From Kiloniellaceae bacterium (GTDB lineage Bacteria > Pseudomonadota > Alphaproteobacteria > Kiloniellales > J153): a stretch of 64,000 nucleotides of DNA. The stretch lies in contig JAJFGL010000019.1 in NCBI GenBank assembly GCA_021776135.1, positions 58,337-122,336 on the forward strand, written 5' to 3'. Positions 54,153 through 62,844 of this stretch are shown here, piece by piece. Numbering within the stretch: the first letter of the stretch is position 1; every line of letters starts with the position of its first letter. Position numbers and translations under genes: made by a program. A model generated the notes under the pieces. The model made no database searches, had not been told where the DNA came from, and saw only the letters and a list, made by a program, of their open reading frames with translations.

Positions 54153-55451
54153 TTATTGCGCGGCCGCTTGAGCCGCACCGGCCTTGAGGCCGGATTCCGG
54201 CCCGGGGCCGAAATAAGTTTGGAGTGCATCGATTCCGGCGCTGACATCGAAGTGCGTGCGGACCCGGCGCGCGCCGGCGGCCCCCAGCGCCGCGCGGGCC
54301 TTGGGATCGCGGATCAGGCGCTCCAGGGCGGCGGCGAGCGCCGCCGGATCGCCGGCGGGAGTCAGACAGCCCGTGACCCCGTCCTCGATCAATTCGGGAA
54401 TCGCGGAAACGCGGGTCGATAGACACGCCAAGCCCTGAGATTGCGCCTCCATAAGGACGTTAGGCAGGCCGTCGCGGTCGCCGTCGCCGGCGATCCGGCT
54501 CGCCAAGACGAATAGCTCTGCGCGGCGGTACTCAAGCAGCACCCGCTCCTGCGGTTGCGCCCCAAGCCAATCTATCCGGGCGGCCAGCCCCAAGCCCCGC
54601 GCCCGTGCCGTCATGGCGGCGCTGAGTTCGCCGCCGCCGATATGCGTTAAATGCCAGTGCAAATCCGCCGGCAGGCGCGCCAGCGCGGCCAGCAGATCGT
54701 CCGTGCCCTTCTTTTCAACCAGGCGGCCGACCGATAGCAGGCGGATCGGGCACGCCGGATCGGCGCCATAGTTATCGGGGCGCGGAGTCATGAGCGCCGG
54801 AAAACGCGCGAAGTCGAGGCCGTGATAAACCAGCCGTACCTTGTCTTTGTCCCCGGCCAGGGCCGCCAGGTGGTCGCGCCCGCTGGCGGTGCAGGTCACG
54901 GCCCAATCGGCATCCATGAGCTTTTCGCGCTTTTCCCACGCCGGCGTTGTCCAGATATCCTTGGCGTGGGCCGACACGCACCATGGCAAGCCGGTCATGA
55001 GCGCGGCATAACGCGCGACCGAGGCGGGGGTGTGCAGGAAATGGGCGTAGAGGCGGCCAACCGAAACCGGAAGTTCCGCCGCCAGGGTGCAGGCCTGGCC
55101 AAAACGGCGCCAGCGGTTGGCGCTTCGCTCGCGGGCCAGATCGCGCAGAAAAACACGCCGGGCGCGCGGATAACCGGGCAGGCGCCGAACCCAGCGCCAG
55201 GCCCGCCAGACCCGGCCCGGATCGTCCTTAAGGTATTCCGGCAAGTAAACCACCGGCGCCGTAATCTCACGGTGCACGGGGTGTGTCGCCGGATCGGTCG
55301 GATGGCGCAGGGAATACAACCGAAGCCGGAACCCGCGCCGTTCTAAGGCGAGAATTTCCTGGGCGATGAAGGATTCCGACAGGCGCGGATAACCCTTGAG
55401 AACAATGGCGATCTCGCCGTCCGGCGCCGCGTGATCGTGATTTGAAGACAT
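54153..55451 (-). CDS. Glycosyltransferase family 4 protein
   Basis: A 432-residue GT4 enzyme: IVLKGYPRLSESFIAQEILALERRGFRLRLYSLR at the N-terminus, LLSVGRLVEKKGTDDLLAAL, and ASRIAGDGDRDGLPNVLMEAQSQGLACLSTRVSAIPELIEDGVTGCL for donor binding. The opening resembles colanic-acid/exopolysaccharide type transferases (WcaL-like). It ends 17 bases before the next glycosyltransferase start. Confidence 0.9.
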   Translation of the reverse strand: MSSNHDHAAPDGEIAIVLKGYPRLSESFIAQEILALERRGFRLRLYSLRHPTDPATHPVHREITAPVVYLPEYLKDDPGRVWRAWRWVRRLPGYPRARRVFLRDLARERSANRWRRFGQACTLAAELPVSVGRLYAHFLHTPASVARYAALMTGLPWCVSAHAKDIWTTPAWEKREKLMDADWAVTCTASGRDHLAALAGDKDKVRLVYHGLDFARFPALMTPRPDNYGADPACPIRLLSVGRLVEKKGTDDLLAALARLPADLHWHLTHIGGGELSAAMTARARGLGLAARIDWLGAQPQERVLLEYRRAELFVLASRIAGDGDRDGLPNVLMEAQSQGLACLSTRVSAIPELIEDGVTGCLTPAGDPAALAAALERLIRDPKARAALGAAGARRVRTHFDVSAGIDALQTYFGPGPESGLKAGAAQAAAQ

Positions 55452-55516
55452 GGCGGCAACGTTAGGGACGTGGCGCGTCCGGCGTCAAGGTGCCGCGGGT
55501 CGAATCAGTCGCCGCC

Positions 55517-56746
55517 TTACCCGGCAATGCGCGGCATATCCGGCGCCGCCGCGATACGGGTATCGCCGCGTTCCAGCCATTGCCGGGTCAGCTTGATGAC
55601 ATTGGCGCGGCCATCCAGCAGGCCCGGCACCACGACGCTGGACGGTGCGGCCTGTTGCGGCAAGTTACGCAAGGCCGTCGCCATGGCGTAGGGGTCGCGG
55701 ACGCCATCGTCGCTAAGCATCCGCACCAAGCCCAAGTCCTGGGCCCGCGACGCCCGGATGTGCTGCTCCAGGCGCGGCGCGGTGCGCGGTATCACCAAGG
55801 CCGGCTTATCGAAGGACAAGACCTCGCAAAAAGTGTTGTAGCCGCCCATGCACACGACCCCCACGGCACGGGCCATGAGACTTTCTATATGCGCGTCGAA
55901 GGTGATGGCCTCGACCTTGGGCAGCTTGCTGGCGCGGTGCAGAAAATCCGCCTGATGCTGGGAGCCCATGAAGGGGCCCAGCACGACCAGCGCCGGATGC
56001 GGCAAATTAGGATCGCTCTCGTAGGCCGACAGCACCCAATCGATGATTTCCTCGCCATCGCCGCCGCCGCCGACGGTCACCAGAATAAAGGGATCGGCGA
56101 TTTTCTCCGGCACGAAGAGGGGCGCGGTTTCCGGCACATGACGATTTAGATAGCCGGTGAAGGTGGTTTTATGGCGCAGGGAATCGGGGACGTCCAAGCC
56201 TTCCAAGGGGTCGCATATCTGCGGCAGACCATAGACCCAGATGGAATTGTAGTAGTCGACCAAGGCCGGTATCGCTTTCTTGCGTTGCCATTCGGCCGCC
56301 AAGACGCCCGGATCGTCCATGACGTCGCGCAAGCCCAGAACGCAGGGCGTTCCCCGCGACTTAAGCATGTCCAGGGTGCTTCGGACCTCGCCGCGCAAGC
56401 CCAGGGGCTCCTTATCGACCAGGAAAAGATCGGGATCGAAAATCTTGGCCGTGTGCTCGACGATCGAGCCGCGGATAGCGAGCGTATCCTCGATGTCGAT
56501 GTGCAGATTCAGCGGCGTGTATTCGCCGTTCCGCAGCTTAATGACACCGGGAATGCGCACAAAATCGACCCGCGAGCGAAAATCGAAGCTGCCGATGATC
56601 GGCGAGCCCGAAAGGATCAGCACGGTCAGATTGTTGGTCGCGCCAACCAGGCTGTGGGCGATTTCGCGGCACCGGCGCAGATGCCCCAGACCGAAGCTAT
56701 CGTGGCTGTAGATAAGAACACGCTTGTTTTTACGGCCAGGCGCCAT
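55517..56746 (-). CDS. COG4671-type glycosyltransferase
   Basis: A 409-residue GT-B protein: RVLIYSHDSFGLGHLRRCREIAHSLVG, DLFLVDKEPLGLRGEVRSTL, FILVTVGGGGDGEEIIDWVLSAYE and VVCMGGYNTFCEVLSFDKPALVIPRTAPRLEQHIRA. It is the first gene of the minus-strand glycan operon and is divergent from the ABC exporter across a 182-base region. It is related in plan to the protein at 51243-52415. Confidence 0.87.
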   Translation of the reverse strand: MAPGRKNKRVLIYSHDSFGLGHLRRCREIAHSLVGATNNLTVLILSGSPIIGSFDFRSRVDFVRIPGVIKLRNGEYTPLNLHIDIEDTLAIRGSIVEHTAKIFDPDLFLVDKEPLGLRGEVRSTLDMLKSRGTPCVLGLRDVMDDPGVLAAEWQRKKAIPALVDYYNSIWVYGLPQICDPLEGLDVPDSLRHKTTFTGYLNRHVPETAPLFVPEKIADPFILVTVGGGGDGEEIIDWVLSAYESDPNLPHPALVVLGPFMGSQHQADFLHRASKLPKVEAITFDAHIESLMARAVGVVCMGGYNTFCEVLSFDKPALVIPRTAPRLEQHIRASRAQDLGLVRMLSDDGVRDPYAMATALRNLPQQAAPSSVVVPGLLDGRANVIKLTRQWLERGDTRIAAAPDMPRIAG

Positions 56747-56886
56747 GCCGATCTTCCCCCCTTGGATTTTACGGACCTCAGCCCGGTTTTAAGAAACACT
56801 AGGGCACCAAGGCCCGTGAAAGCAAGCCCCGGAACCCGTCTCGTGAGCCCGTTTACCCCCCGAACACAATGGGATAAGGTCGCGCG

Positions 56887-56904
56887 AGGCGGCTTGGGCC
56901 GCCT
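56887..56904 (+). promoter_or_regulatory. Leader hairpin upstream of the ABC exporter
   Basis: AGGCGGC-TTGG-GCCGCCT forms a perfect 7-bp stem 24 bases before the ATG at 56929, in the divergent intergenic region 56747-56928. No clear Shine-Dalgarno sequence is seen between hairpin and start. I could not assign promoters with confidence here. Confidence 0.45.
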
Positions 56905-56928
56905 TGGCACCTTTAACGGCCGTACCCC

Positions 56929-59646
56929 ATGGAACCGAAACTTTTCAAGTACATTTGGCACCATTCGAAGCGGGAGCAGCTCGCGATTCTGCTGCTCGTT
57001 TTGCTTTCCATGCCATTCTATTTCTTGTCGCTGGATCTACCCAAGATGATCGTCAACCAGGGTATCTTGGGCAAGGGCTTCTCGGATCCTTTGGACAGCA
57101 AGTCATTCCTCGCCATGGATCTTCCCTTCGGCGAGCTTCTGACCGGCGCCCCGGTAACCCTTTTCGAGGGTTTTACCTTGCAGCAACAGGGGTTCCTGTT
57201 GTCCCTGACCTTCTCCTACGTGCTCCTGTATCTCATCAACAGCGGCTTCAAATACTGGATCAACACCGGCAAGGGCCGTTTAGGCGAGCGGATGCTGCGG
57301 CGCCTGCGCTATGAGCTGACCGACAGGCTGTTACGCTTTCCGATTCCCCACATGCGCCGGGTCAAGCAGGCCGAAGTCGCGACCATGGTCAAGGACGAGG
57401 TCGAACCCCTGGGCGGTTTCATCGGCGACGCCTTCGTCACACCCGCTTTCCTGGGCGGGCAGGCGATCACCGCCATGGCCTTTATCCTGGTCCAGAACGT
57501 TTATCTGGGTCTGGTCGCCGCCGCGATTGTCGCCATACAAGCCTACCTGGTGCCGAAAATGCGGACACCGATTCTGCGCCTGGGCCGGCAAAGGCAGCTG
57601 ACCGCGCGCCAGTTGGCGGGGCGCGTCGCCGAGGTGGTGGACGGGGCGGTTGAAATTCACGCGCACGACACCTCGAACCTGGAGCGCGCGGATTTGGTTA
57701 GCCGCCTGGGCCGGATTTTCGATATCCGCCATGAAATATTTCAGCGCAAATTCATGGTCAAGTTCGTGAACAATTTTTTGGCGCAGTTGACGCCCTTCAT
57801 CTTCTACGGCGGCGGCGGCATCCTGGCGATTCGCGGCCACCTGGATGTTGGCGCCTTGATCGCGGTTATCTTCGCCTACAAGGACCTGCCCGGCCCGATC
57901 AAGGAATTGATCGACTGGGAACAACAGCGCAATGACGTGCAGATCAAATACGACCAGGTGATCGAACAGTTTCAACCGCCAGATATTTTGGACCCCTCGG
58001 CGCAGGACCCGGACCGGGATGCGAGCGACCCTCTAGACGGGCAACTTTCACTATCGGGGGTTTCCCTGGTCGATGACTCGGGGAACCACCTGATCAAATC
58101 GATCAGTTTTTCCATCGCCTGCCGCGACCACATCGCCATCGTCGGGCCCTCGGACTCCGGCAAGGACCACTTGGGACTGCTCCTGGCGAGCTTGTCGGAG
58201 CCCACCTCGGGCAGCATCCGAGTGGGGGAGCGGGACCTGACCAAGCTGCCGCAGTCGGTCACCGGGCGGCGCATAGGCTATCTTGGACAGGATACGTACT
58301 TGTTCCCTCAATCGGTGCGCGAGAACCTCTTGTATGGCCTCCGCCACAAACCCTTGCGCGAGCCAAAGGAGACGCCGGAACGGCGCGCGCGGCGCAAGGC
58401 CTGGGTCGCGGAAAGCCAGCGCGCCGGTAACCCGACCTGGGACTTCGAGGCCGACTGGACCGACTACGAAGCGGCCGGCGCCTCGGGGCCCGAGGATATC
58501 GACGAACGAATCCTCGAGGTTCTGAATTTGGTCGATATGGATGATGACGCTTACCGCTTCGGCCTAGGCGGCTTCATCGACGCCGAAGCCCACCCCGAAA
58601 TCGCCGATGCCATCCTGCGCGCGCGGGCCGAACTGCCAAAGCGCCTGGCCCAGGACAAGGCCGAAAACCTGGTCGTGCGTTTCGACCCCGACGCCTACAA
58701 CAAGAATGCGACCTTGGCCGAAAATCTCTTATTCGGCACCCCCAGGAAGCAGGGCTACAAGCTGCGCGATCTTGCCAATAACGAGCTTATGACGAAGGTT
58801 TTGGACGAAGCCGGCCTGCTGGATACGATCATTGACATGGGGGTCTCCATTGCCCGGACCATGGTCGAAATTTTCGCCGACCTGCCGCCGGGCCACCCCT
58901 TCTTCGAGCAGTTCAGTTTCATCGACGCCGACGACCTGCCGAATTTTCGCGGCTACGTCGTCAAGGTCGATAAACAAGGCACCGAAGCGCTCGACCCGCC
59001 GGACCGCTTGGCCTTGCGCCGTCTGCCGCTCAGTTATTCCGAAGCCCGCCACCGCCTCGGCTTGATTGACGAGACGATCGAAACCCGGGCCGTGGCCGCC
59101 CGCAAATTGTTCGCGGCGAGGCTGAACAAGTTGGATCCCGGGGCGGTCGCGATCTACGATCCGGAGGCCTATAATTCCGCCGCCTCCCTGCAGGATAATA
59201 TCCTGTTCGGTCGTATCGCCTATGGCCAAGCCAGGGCGCGCGACATCGTCGGGAAAGCCATGACCGAACTTTTGGACACCCTGGGCCTGCGTAATATCGT
59301 CATTGGCGCCGGTCTGGATTATCAAGTCGGTGTCGGCGGCAAGCGCCTAAGCGCGACCCAGCGCCAGAAACTCGGTCTCGCGCGCAACATATTGAAACAG
59401 CCCGACCTGCTGATCGTTAACGATGGCCTGGCGGTCCTGGATACCGCGACCCAAGACAAACTGCAGCGCCGGGTACTGGAACGGCGCGTGGGCGGGGGTG
59501 TGATCTGGATCTTGCAGCGGCCCCAATCGTGTGAGCAGTTCAGCCGCGTCCTGGTCATGCAAGACGGACGTATCGTCGAGCAGGGTAGCTTCACCGACCT
59601 CAATAAACCGGGGTCGGCCCTGAGCGATATTATGGCCGCCGAGTAA
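56929..59646 (+). CDS. ABC exporter with degenerate, expanded nucleotide-binding domain
   Basis: A 905-residue fusion of an exporter-type membrane domain (about 1-345) and an ATPase domain (about 370-900). Walker A is GPSDSGKDH (406-414), with Asp where Ser/Thr should follow the Lys. The signature is LSATQ (807-811), Walker B LLIVNDG has Gly833 in place of the catalytic Glu, and the switch His is Gln863. Walker A and signature are about 395 residues apart instead of about 100-120. The Q-loop-following motif occurs three times: ENLLYG (465-470), ENLLFG (598-603) and DNILFG (756-761). ATP binding may persist but hydrolysis looks impaired. The cNMP-binding protein follows by 21 bases. Confidence 0.9.
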   Translation: MEPKLFKYIWHHSKREQLAILLLVLLSMPFYFLSLDLPKMIVNQGILGKGFSDPLDSKSFLAMDLPFGELLTGAPVTLFEGFTLQQQGFLLSLTFSYVLLYLINSGFKYWINTGKGRLGERMLRRLRYELTDRLLRFPIPHMRRVKQAEVATMVKDEVEPLGGFIGDAFVTPAFLGGQAITAMAFILVQNVYLGLVAAAIVAIQAYLVPKMRTPILRLGRQRQLTARQLAGRVAEVVDGAVEIHAHDTSNLERADLVSRLGRIFDIRHEIFQRKFMVKFVNNFLAQLTPFIFYGGGGILAIRGHLDVGALIAVIFAYKDLPGPIKELIDWEQQRNDVQIKYDQVIEQFQPPDILDPSAQDPDRDASDPLDGQLSLSGVSLVDDSGNHLIKSISFSIACRDHIAIVGPSDSGKDHLGLLLASLSEPTSGSIRVGERDLTKLPQSVTGRRIGYLGQDTYLFPQSVRENLLYGLRHKPLREPKETPERRARRKAWVAESQRAGNPTWDFEADWTDYEAAGASGPEDIDERILEVLNLVDMDDDAYRFGLGGFIDAEAHPEIADAILRARAELPKRLAQDKAENLVVRFDPDAYNKNATLAENLLFGTPRKQGYKLRDLANNELMTKVLDEAGLLDTIIDMGVSIARTMVEIFADLPPGHPFFEQFSFIDADDLPNFRGYVVKVDKQGTEALDPPDRLALRRLPLSYSEARHRLGLIDETIETRAVAARKLFAARLNKLDPGAVAIYDPEAYNSAASLQDNILFGRIAYGQARARDIVGKAMTELLDTLGLRNIVIGAGLDYQVGVGGKRLSATQRQKLGLARNILKQPDLLIVNDGLAVLDTATQDKLQRRVLERRVGGGVIWILQRPQSCEQFSRVLVMQDGRIVEQGSFTDLNKPGSALSDIMAAE

Positions 59647-59667
59647 ACGAAAGATCGGAGACCGACC

Positions 59668-60117
59668 ATGAGCATAGATGAGGAAGTGGAAGTCCTTCGC
59701 AAAATACCCCTGTTCGCGAACATCGAACCGGCCAAGCTGAAACTCATGTGCTTCGCCAGCCAGCGCATGACCTTCAATCCGGGACAAGTTCTCTGCGGGC
59801 AGGGCGATGTCGGCGATTCCGCTTACATCATTCTGGAGGGCAAAGCGGAAGTGGTGGTTGAAAACCATGCCCCCCTGGTGGTCGCGCAGATCGGCAAGAA
59901 CGACATTATCGGCGAAATCGCCATACTGTGCGATGTGCCGCGCACCGCCAGCGTGATCGCGACCAGCGAATTGACGGCCCTGGAAATCACCAAGGATCTC
60001 TTCTTCCGCATGGTCACGGATTTCCCCGAATTGGGCGTGGAGGTCATGCGGGTTCTGGCCCACCGCCTGGAGCACACCACGGCCCTGCTACTCGAAGCGC
60101 GAAAAGGTGCGAAGTGA
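59668..60117 (+). CDS. Stand-alone cyclic nucleotide-binding domain protein
   Basis: A 149-residue protein that is a single cNMP-binding domain with a short C-terminal helix. The beta-barrel includes MTFNPGQVLCGQGDVGDSAYIILEGKAEVV. The phosphate-binding cassette GEIAILCDVPRTASV keeps the Glu and Arg that bind the cyclic phosphate and ribose. No HTH is present, so it is not a CRP regulator. It starts 21 bases after the ABC exporter, suggesting that it controls or reports on that exporter. Confidence 0.9.
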   Translation: MSIDEEVEVLRKIPLFANIEPAKLKLMCFASQRMTFNPGQVLCGQGDVGDSAYIILEGKAEVVVENHAPLVVAQIGKNDIIGEIAILCDVPRTASVIATSELTALEITKDLFFRMVTDFPELGVEVMRVLAHRLEHTTALLLEARKGAK

Positions 60118-60154
60118 TCCGGCGCGCCAGCCCGAGCATGGGACCGGCCCCCTC

Positions 60155-60646
60155 GTGAGCCGTCTCGACATCAATATCCGCCGTCTCAAGGCCCAGCGGG
60201 CGTGTCTGAATCTGGCCGCCGAGACGATCGGCGGGCTTGCAGGCCCGGTCTTCGAACTGGGCCTCGGCAACGGGCGCACCTACGATCATTTGCGCGAAAT
60301 CCTGCCGGCGCGCGGCATCTTCGTGTTTGAGCGCGAGGTCGCCGCGCACCCGGACTGCATCCCGGACGAGGCGCACCTTTTTCGCGGCGACTTTCACGAT
60401 AGCTTGCCGCGCGCGGCCGAGCGTTTTGCGGGCCAGGTGGCGCTCGTGCACGCCGACTTCGGCTCCGCGAACCCGGAACGCGATGCGCGCCTGGCCGCCT
60501 TTATCGCCGAATTCCTGCCCCGCGTCCTGCGGGCAGGGGGGGTGGTGGCCGCCGACCGCGATGTCGGCTTCGCGGCAAGCGAAGCGCTCGACCTTCCCGA
60601 TAGCGTGGCGCCGGGCGTGTATTTCCTCTACCGCCGGACAGCTTGA
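60155..60646 (+). CDS. Small SAM-dependent methyltransferase (Methyltransf_17-like), copy 1
   Basis: A 163-residue protein: SRLDINIRRLKAQRACL, then the SAM-binding VFELGLGNGRTYDHLRE, IFVFEREVA and a final VYFLYRR strand. It matches the small Methyltransf_17 group as I recall it. The substrate is unknown. The GTG at 60155 is preferred because it aligns with the next, paralogous gene; a GTG at 60107 is possible. It overlaps a possible start of copy 2. Confidence 0.75.
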   Translation: MSRLDINIRRLKAQRACLNLAAETIGGLAGPVFELGLGNGRTYDHLREILPARGIFVFEREVAAHPDCIPDEAHLFRGDFHDSLPRAAERFAGQVALVHADFGSANPERDARLAAFIAEFLPRVLRAGGVVAADRDVGFAASEALDLPDSVAPGVYFLYRRTA

Positions 60647-60654
60647 TCCGCCAT

Positions 60655-61143
60655 ATGAGCCGCTTGGACAGCGTGATACGCCGCTTGCAGGCACAACGCG
60701 CCTGCCTCGACAAGGCGGCGGCGCTGATCGCGGCGCTGCCGGGGCCAATATTCGAGCTCGGGTTGGGTCAGGGCCGCACCTACGATCACTTGCGCAGGAT
60801 TTGCCCGGAGCGCGAGATCTTCGTATTCGAGCGCGAGGTCGCGGCGGGAGCCGAATGCGCGCCCGATTGCGAGCGCCTGATCCTGGGCGATATCCGCGAT
60901 ACCCTGGCCGCCGCCCCCCGCCGCTTCGCGCGCGCGGTTCCCCTGGTTCACAGCGATATCGGCACCGGCGATGCGGACCTGAACGCGGAGCTGGCCGCTG
61001 GGATCGCGGAATATCTTCCGGCACTGTTATGCCCCGGCGGTATCGTGGTCTCCGATCAAGACTTGGCGTTTCCCGGCACGGCGCCCATCGAGCTGCCGGA
61101 AGGGGTCCGCACCGGGCGTTATCACATCTATCGCGTTGAATAG
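60655..61143 (+). CDS. Small SAM-dependent methyltransferase (Methyltransf_17-like), copy 2
   Basis: A 162-residue paralogue of the preceding gene, with about half the aligned residues identical by eye: MSRLDSVIRRLQAQRACL, IFELGLGQGRTYDHLRR, EIFVFEREVA and PLVHSDIGTGD. The tandem arrangement points to local duplication followed by divergence. The ATG at 60655 aligns with copy 1. It lies nine bases before the L,D-transpeptidase-like gene. Confidence 0.78.
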   Translation: MSRLDSVIRRLQAQRACLDKAAALIAALPGPIFELGLGQGRTYDHLRRICPEREIFVFEREVAAGAECAPDCERLILGDIRDTLAAAPRRFARAVPLVHSDIGTGDADLNAELAAGIAEYLPALLCPGGIVVSDQDLAFPGTAPIELPEGVRTGRYHIYRVE

Positions 61144-61152
61144 GGGTGTCCC

Positions 61153-61668
61153 ATGGACCTGATCGTTACGCGGGACAAAAACCGGTGGCGCGCCCGCGCG
61201 GGCACACGGTCCTGGCGCTGCGCCATTGGCGAGGGCGGCCTGCGGCCCGAGGCGGAAAAAGTCGAGAGCGACGGCGCGACCCCGGCCGGCTGCTTTATGC
61301 TGCGCCGTCTGCTTTACCGGGCCGACCGGATTTCCAAGCCCCAAACGCAGCTGCCGGTCGCAGCGCTAGCGCCCGAAGACGGTTGGTGCGATGCCTCCGG
61401 AGATCCGGCCTATAACCGCCCGGTACGCCTGCCCTATGGCGCCAGTCACGAACGCCTCTGGCGCGACGACGGGATCTACGACGTGATCGTGATCATAGGC
61501 CACAACGACGACCCGCCGGCGGCGGACAAGGGCAGCGCTATTTTCCTCCACGTCGCCCGCCCCGGCTACACGCCGACCCAAGGCTGCGTCGCGCTCGCCC
61601 TGCCGGATTTGCTCGATTTCCTGAAAGACGCCGATACCGCGACGCGTCTCTGCGTCGAGGCGGAATGA
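61153..61668 (+). CDS. L,D-transpeptidase (YkuD) family protein
   Basis: A 171-residue YkuD-domain protein. The catalytic region reads VIIGHNDDPP, then FLHVARPGYTPTQGCVAL; the Cys of TQGC replaces the commoner SHGC, a variation seen in this subgroup. No signal peptide or membrane anchor is evident, unlike secreted cross-linking enzymes. A cell-wall role is likely but not certain. It is convergent with dnaJ. Confidence 0.85.
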   Translation: MDLIVTRDKNRWRARAGTRSWRCAIGEGGLRPEAEKVESDGATPAGCFMLRRLLYRADRISKPQTQLPVAALAPEDGWCDASGDPAYNRPVRLPYGASHERLWRDDGIYDVIVIIGHNDDPPAADKGSAIFLHVARPGYTPTQGCVALALPDLLDFLKDADTATRLCVEAE

Positions 61669-61680
61669 ACCCGGACGGGA

Positions 61681-62808
61681 TTACGACTCGGTCAAGTCGT
61701 CCCAGAACTCTTTCACCCGGGTAAAGAAGCCTTCGGATTCCGGGTGGTGCTTACGGTCTTTGCTTTCCGAATCGAATTCGCGCAGGAGTTCTTGCTGGCG
61801 TTTGGTAAGATTAACCGGCGTTTCGGTATTGACCTCGACATACATATCGCCGCGCGCTGTGGAGCGCATGACGCTCATGCCCTTGCCCTTGAGGCGAAAG
61901 CGGCGGTTGGTTTGAGTGCCCGCCGGGACCGATATCTTGGTCCGGCCGCCGTCGATAATCGGCACCTCCATGGACCCGCCCAGCGCCGCCGTGGTCATGG
62001 GAATCGGCACCTGGCAATAAATGTCGGCGCCGTCGCGTTGAAACAGGCGGTGCGGCTGTAGCGCCAGAAAGATGTACAGATCCCCCGATCCGGCGCCCCG
62101 CACTCCGGCCTCGCCTTCGCCCGATAGGCGGATGCGCGTGCCGTCCTCGACCCCAGGAGGAATGTTGACCTGCAGAGTCTTTTCTTTTTGCAGGCGCCCG
62201 GCGCCGTGACAGGCACGGCAGGGGTCGTCGATAACACGGCCGCCGCCGTGGCAGGTCGGACAGGTGCGCTCAATAGTGAAAAAGCCCTGCTGAGCGCGGA
62301 CCCGGCCATTCCCCCGGCAAGTGTTGCAGGTGGTGGGGGCGGAGCCCTTGGCCGCGCCGGACCCGGTGCAGGCATCGCAGGTCACGCTGGTCGGAACCCG
62401 GATCTGCGTGGTCTTACCGCTAAAAGCGTCCTCCAGGGTTATTTCCAGATTGAAGCGCAGGTCGGCGCCGCGCGCGGCGGTGCCGCCGCGCCCGCCCATG
62501 AAATCGCCGAACATTTCATCGAAAATATCGGCGAAGCCGGCCCCGAAGCCGCCGGGACGCGAAGCGCCAGGACCGCCGCCGTTTTCGAACGCGGCATGGC
62601 CAAAGCGGTCATAGGCGGCGCGCTTATCGGCGTCCTTCAGGACGTCGTAAGCCTCGCTGACCTCCTTGAACTTGTGCTCGGCCGTGTTATCGCCCGAATT
62701 GCGGTCCGGGTGATACTGCATGGCGAGCTTGCGATAAGCCTTTTTCAGATCCCCGGCGGCGGCGTTCTTCTGAACGCCCAGGGTCTGATAATAGTCTTGC
62801 TTAGCCAT
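61681..62808 (-). CDS. dnaJ: Chaperone protein DnaJ
   Basis: The Hsp40 co-chaperone of DnaK; 375 residues. The J domain has QYHPDRN (HPD about 33-35), a Gly/Phe region follows (about 75-110), then four CxxCxGxG zinc repeats ([32 protein letters not shown]) and the C-terminal substrate-binding and dimer domains. It lies 36 bases downstream of dnaK. Confidence 0.97.
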   Translation of the reverse strand: MAKQDYYQTLGVQKNAAAGDLKKAYRKLAMQYHPDRNSGDNTAEHKFKEVSEAYDVLKDADKRAAYDRFGHAAFENGGGPGASRPGGFGAGFADIFDEMFGDFMGGRGGTAARGADLRFNLEITLEDAFSGKTTQIRVPTSVTCDACTGSGAAKGSAPTTCNTCRGNGRVRAQQGFFTIERTCPTCHGGGRVIDDPCRACHGAGRLQKEKTLQVNIPPGVEDGTRIRLSGEGEAGVRGAGSGDLYIFLALQPHRLFQRDGADIYCQVPIPMTTAALGGSMEVPIIDGGRTKISVPAGTQTNRRFRLKGKGMSVMRSTARGDMYVEVNTETPVNLTKRQQELLREFDSESKDRKHHPESEGFFTRVKEFWDDLTES

Positions 62809-62844
62809 CGCGCCCGGCCCTTATAAGACGTCTCGTCCGTCCGG

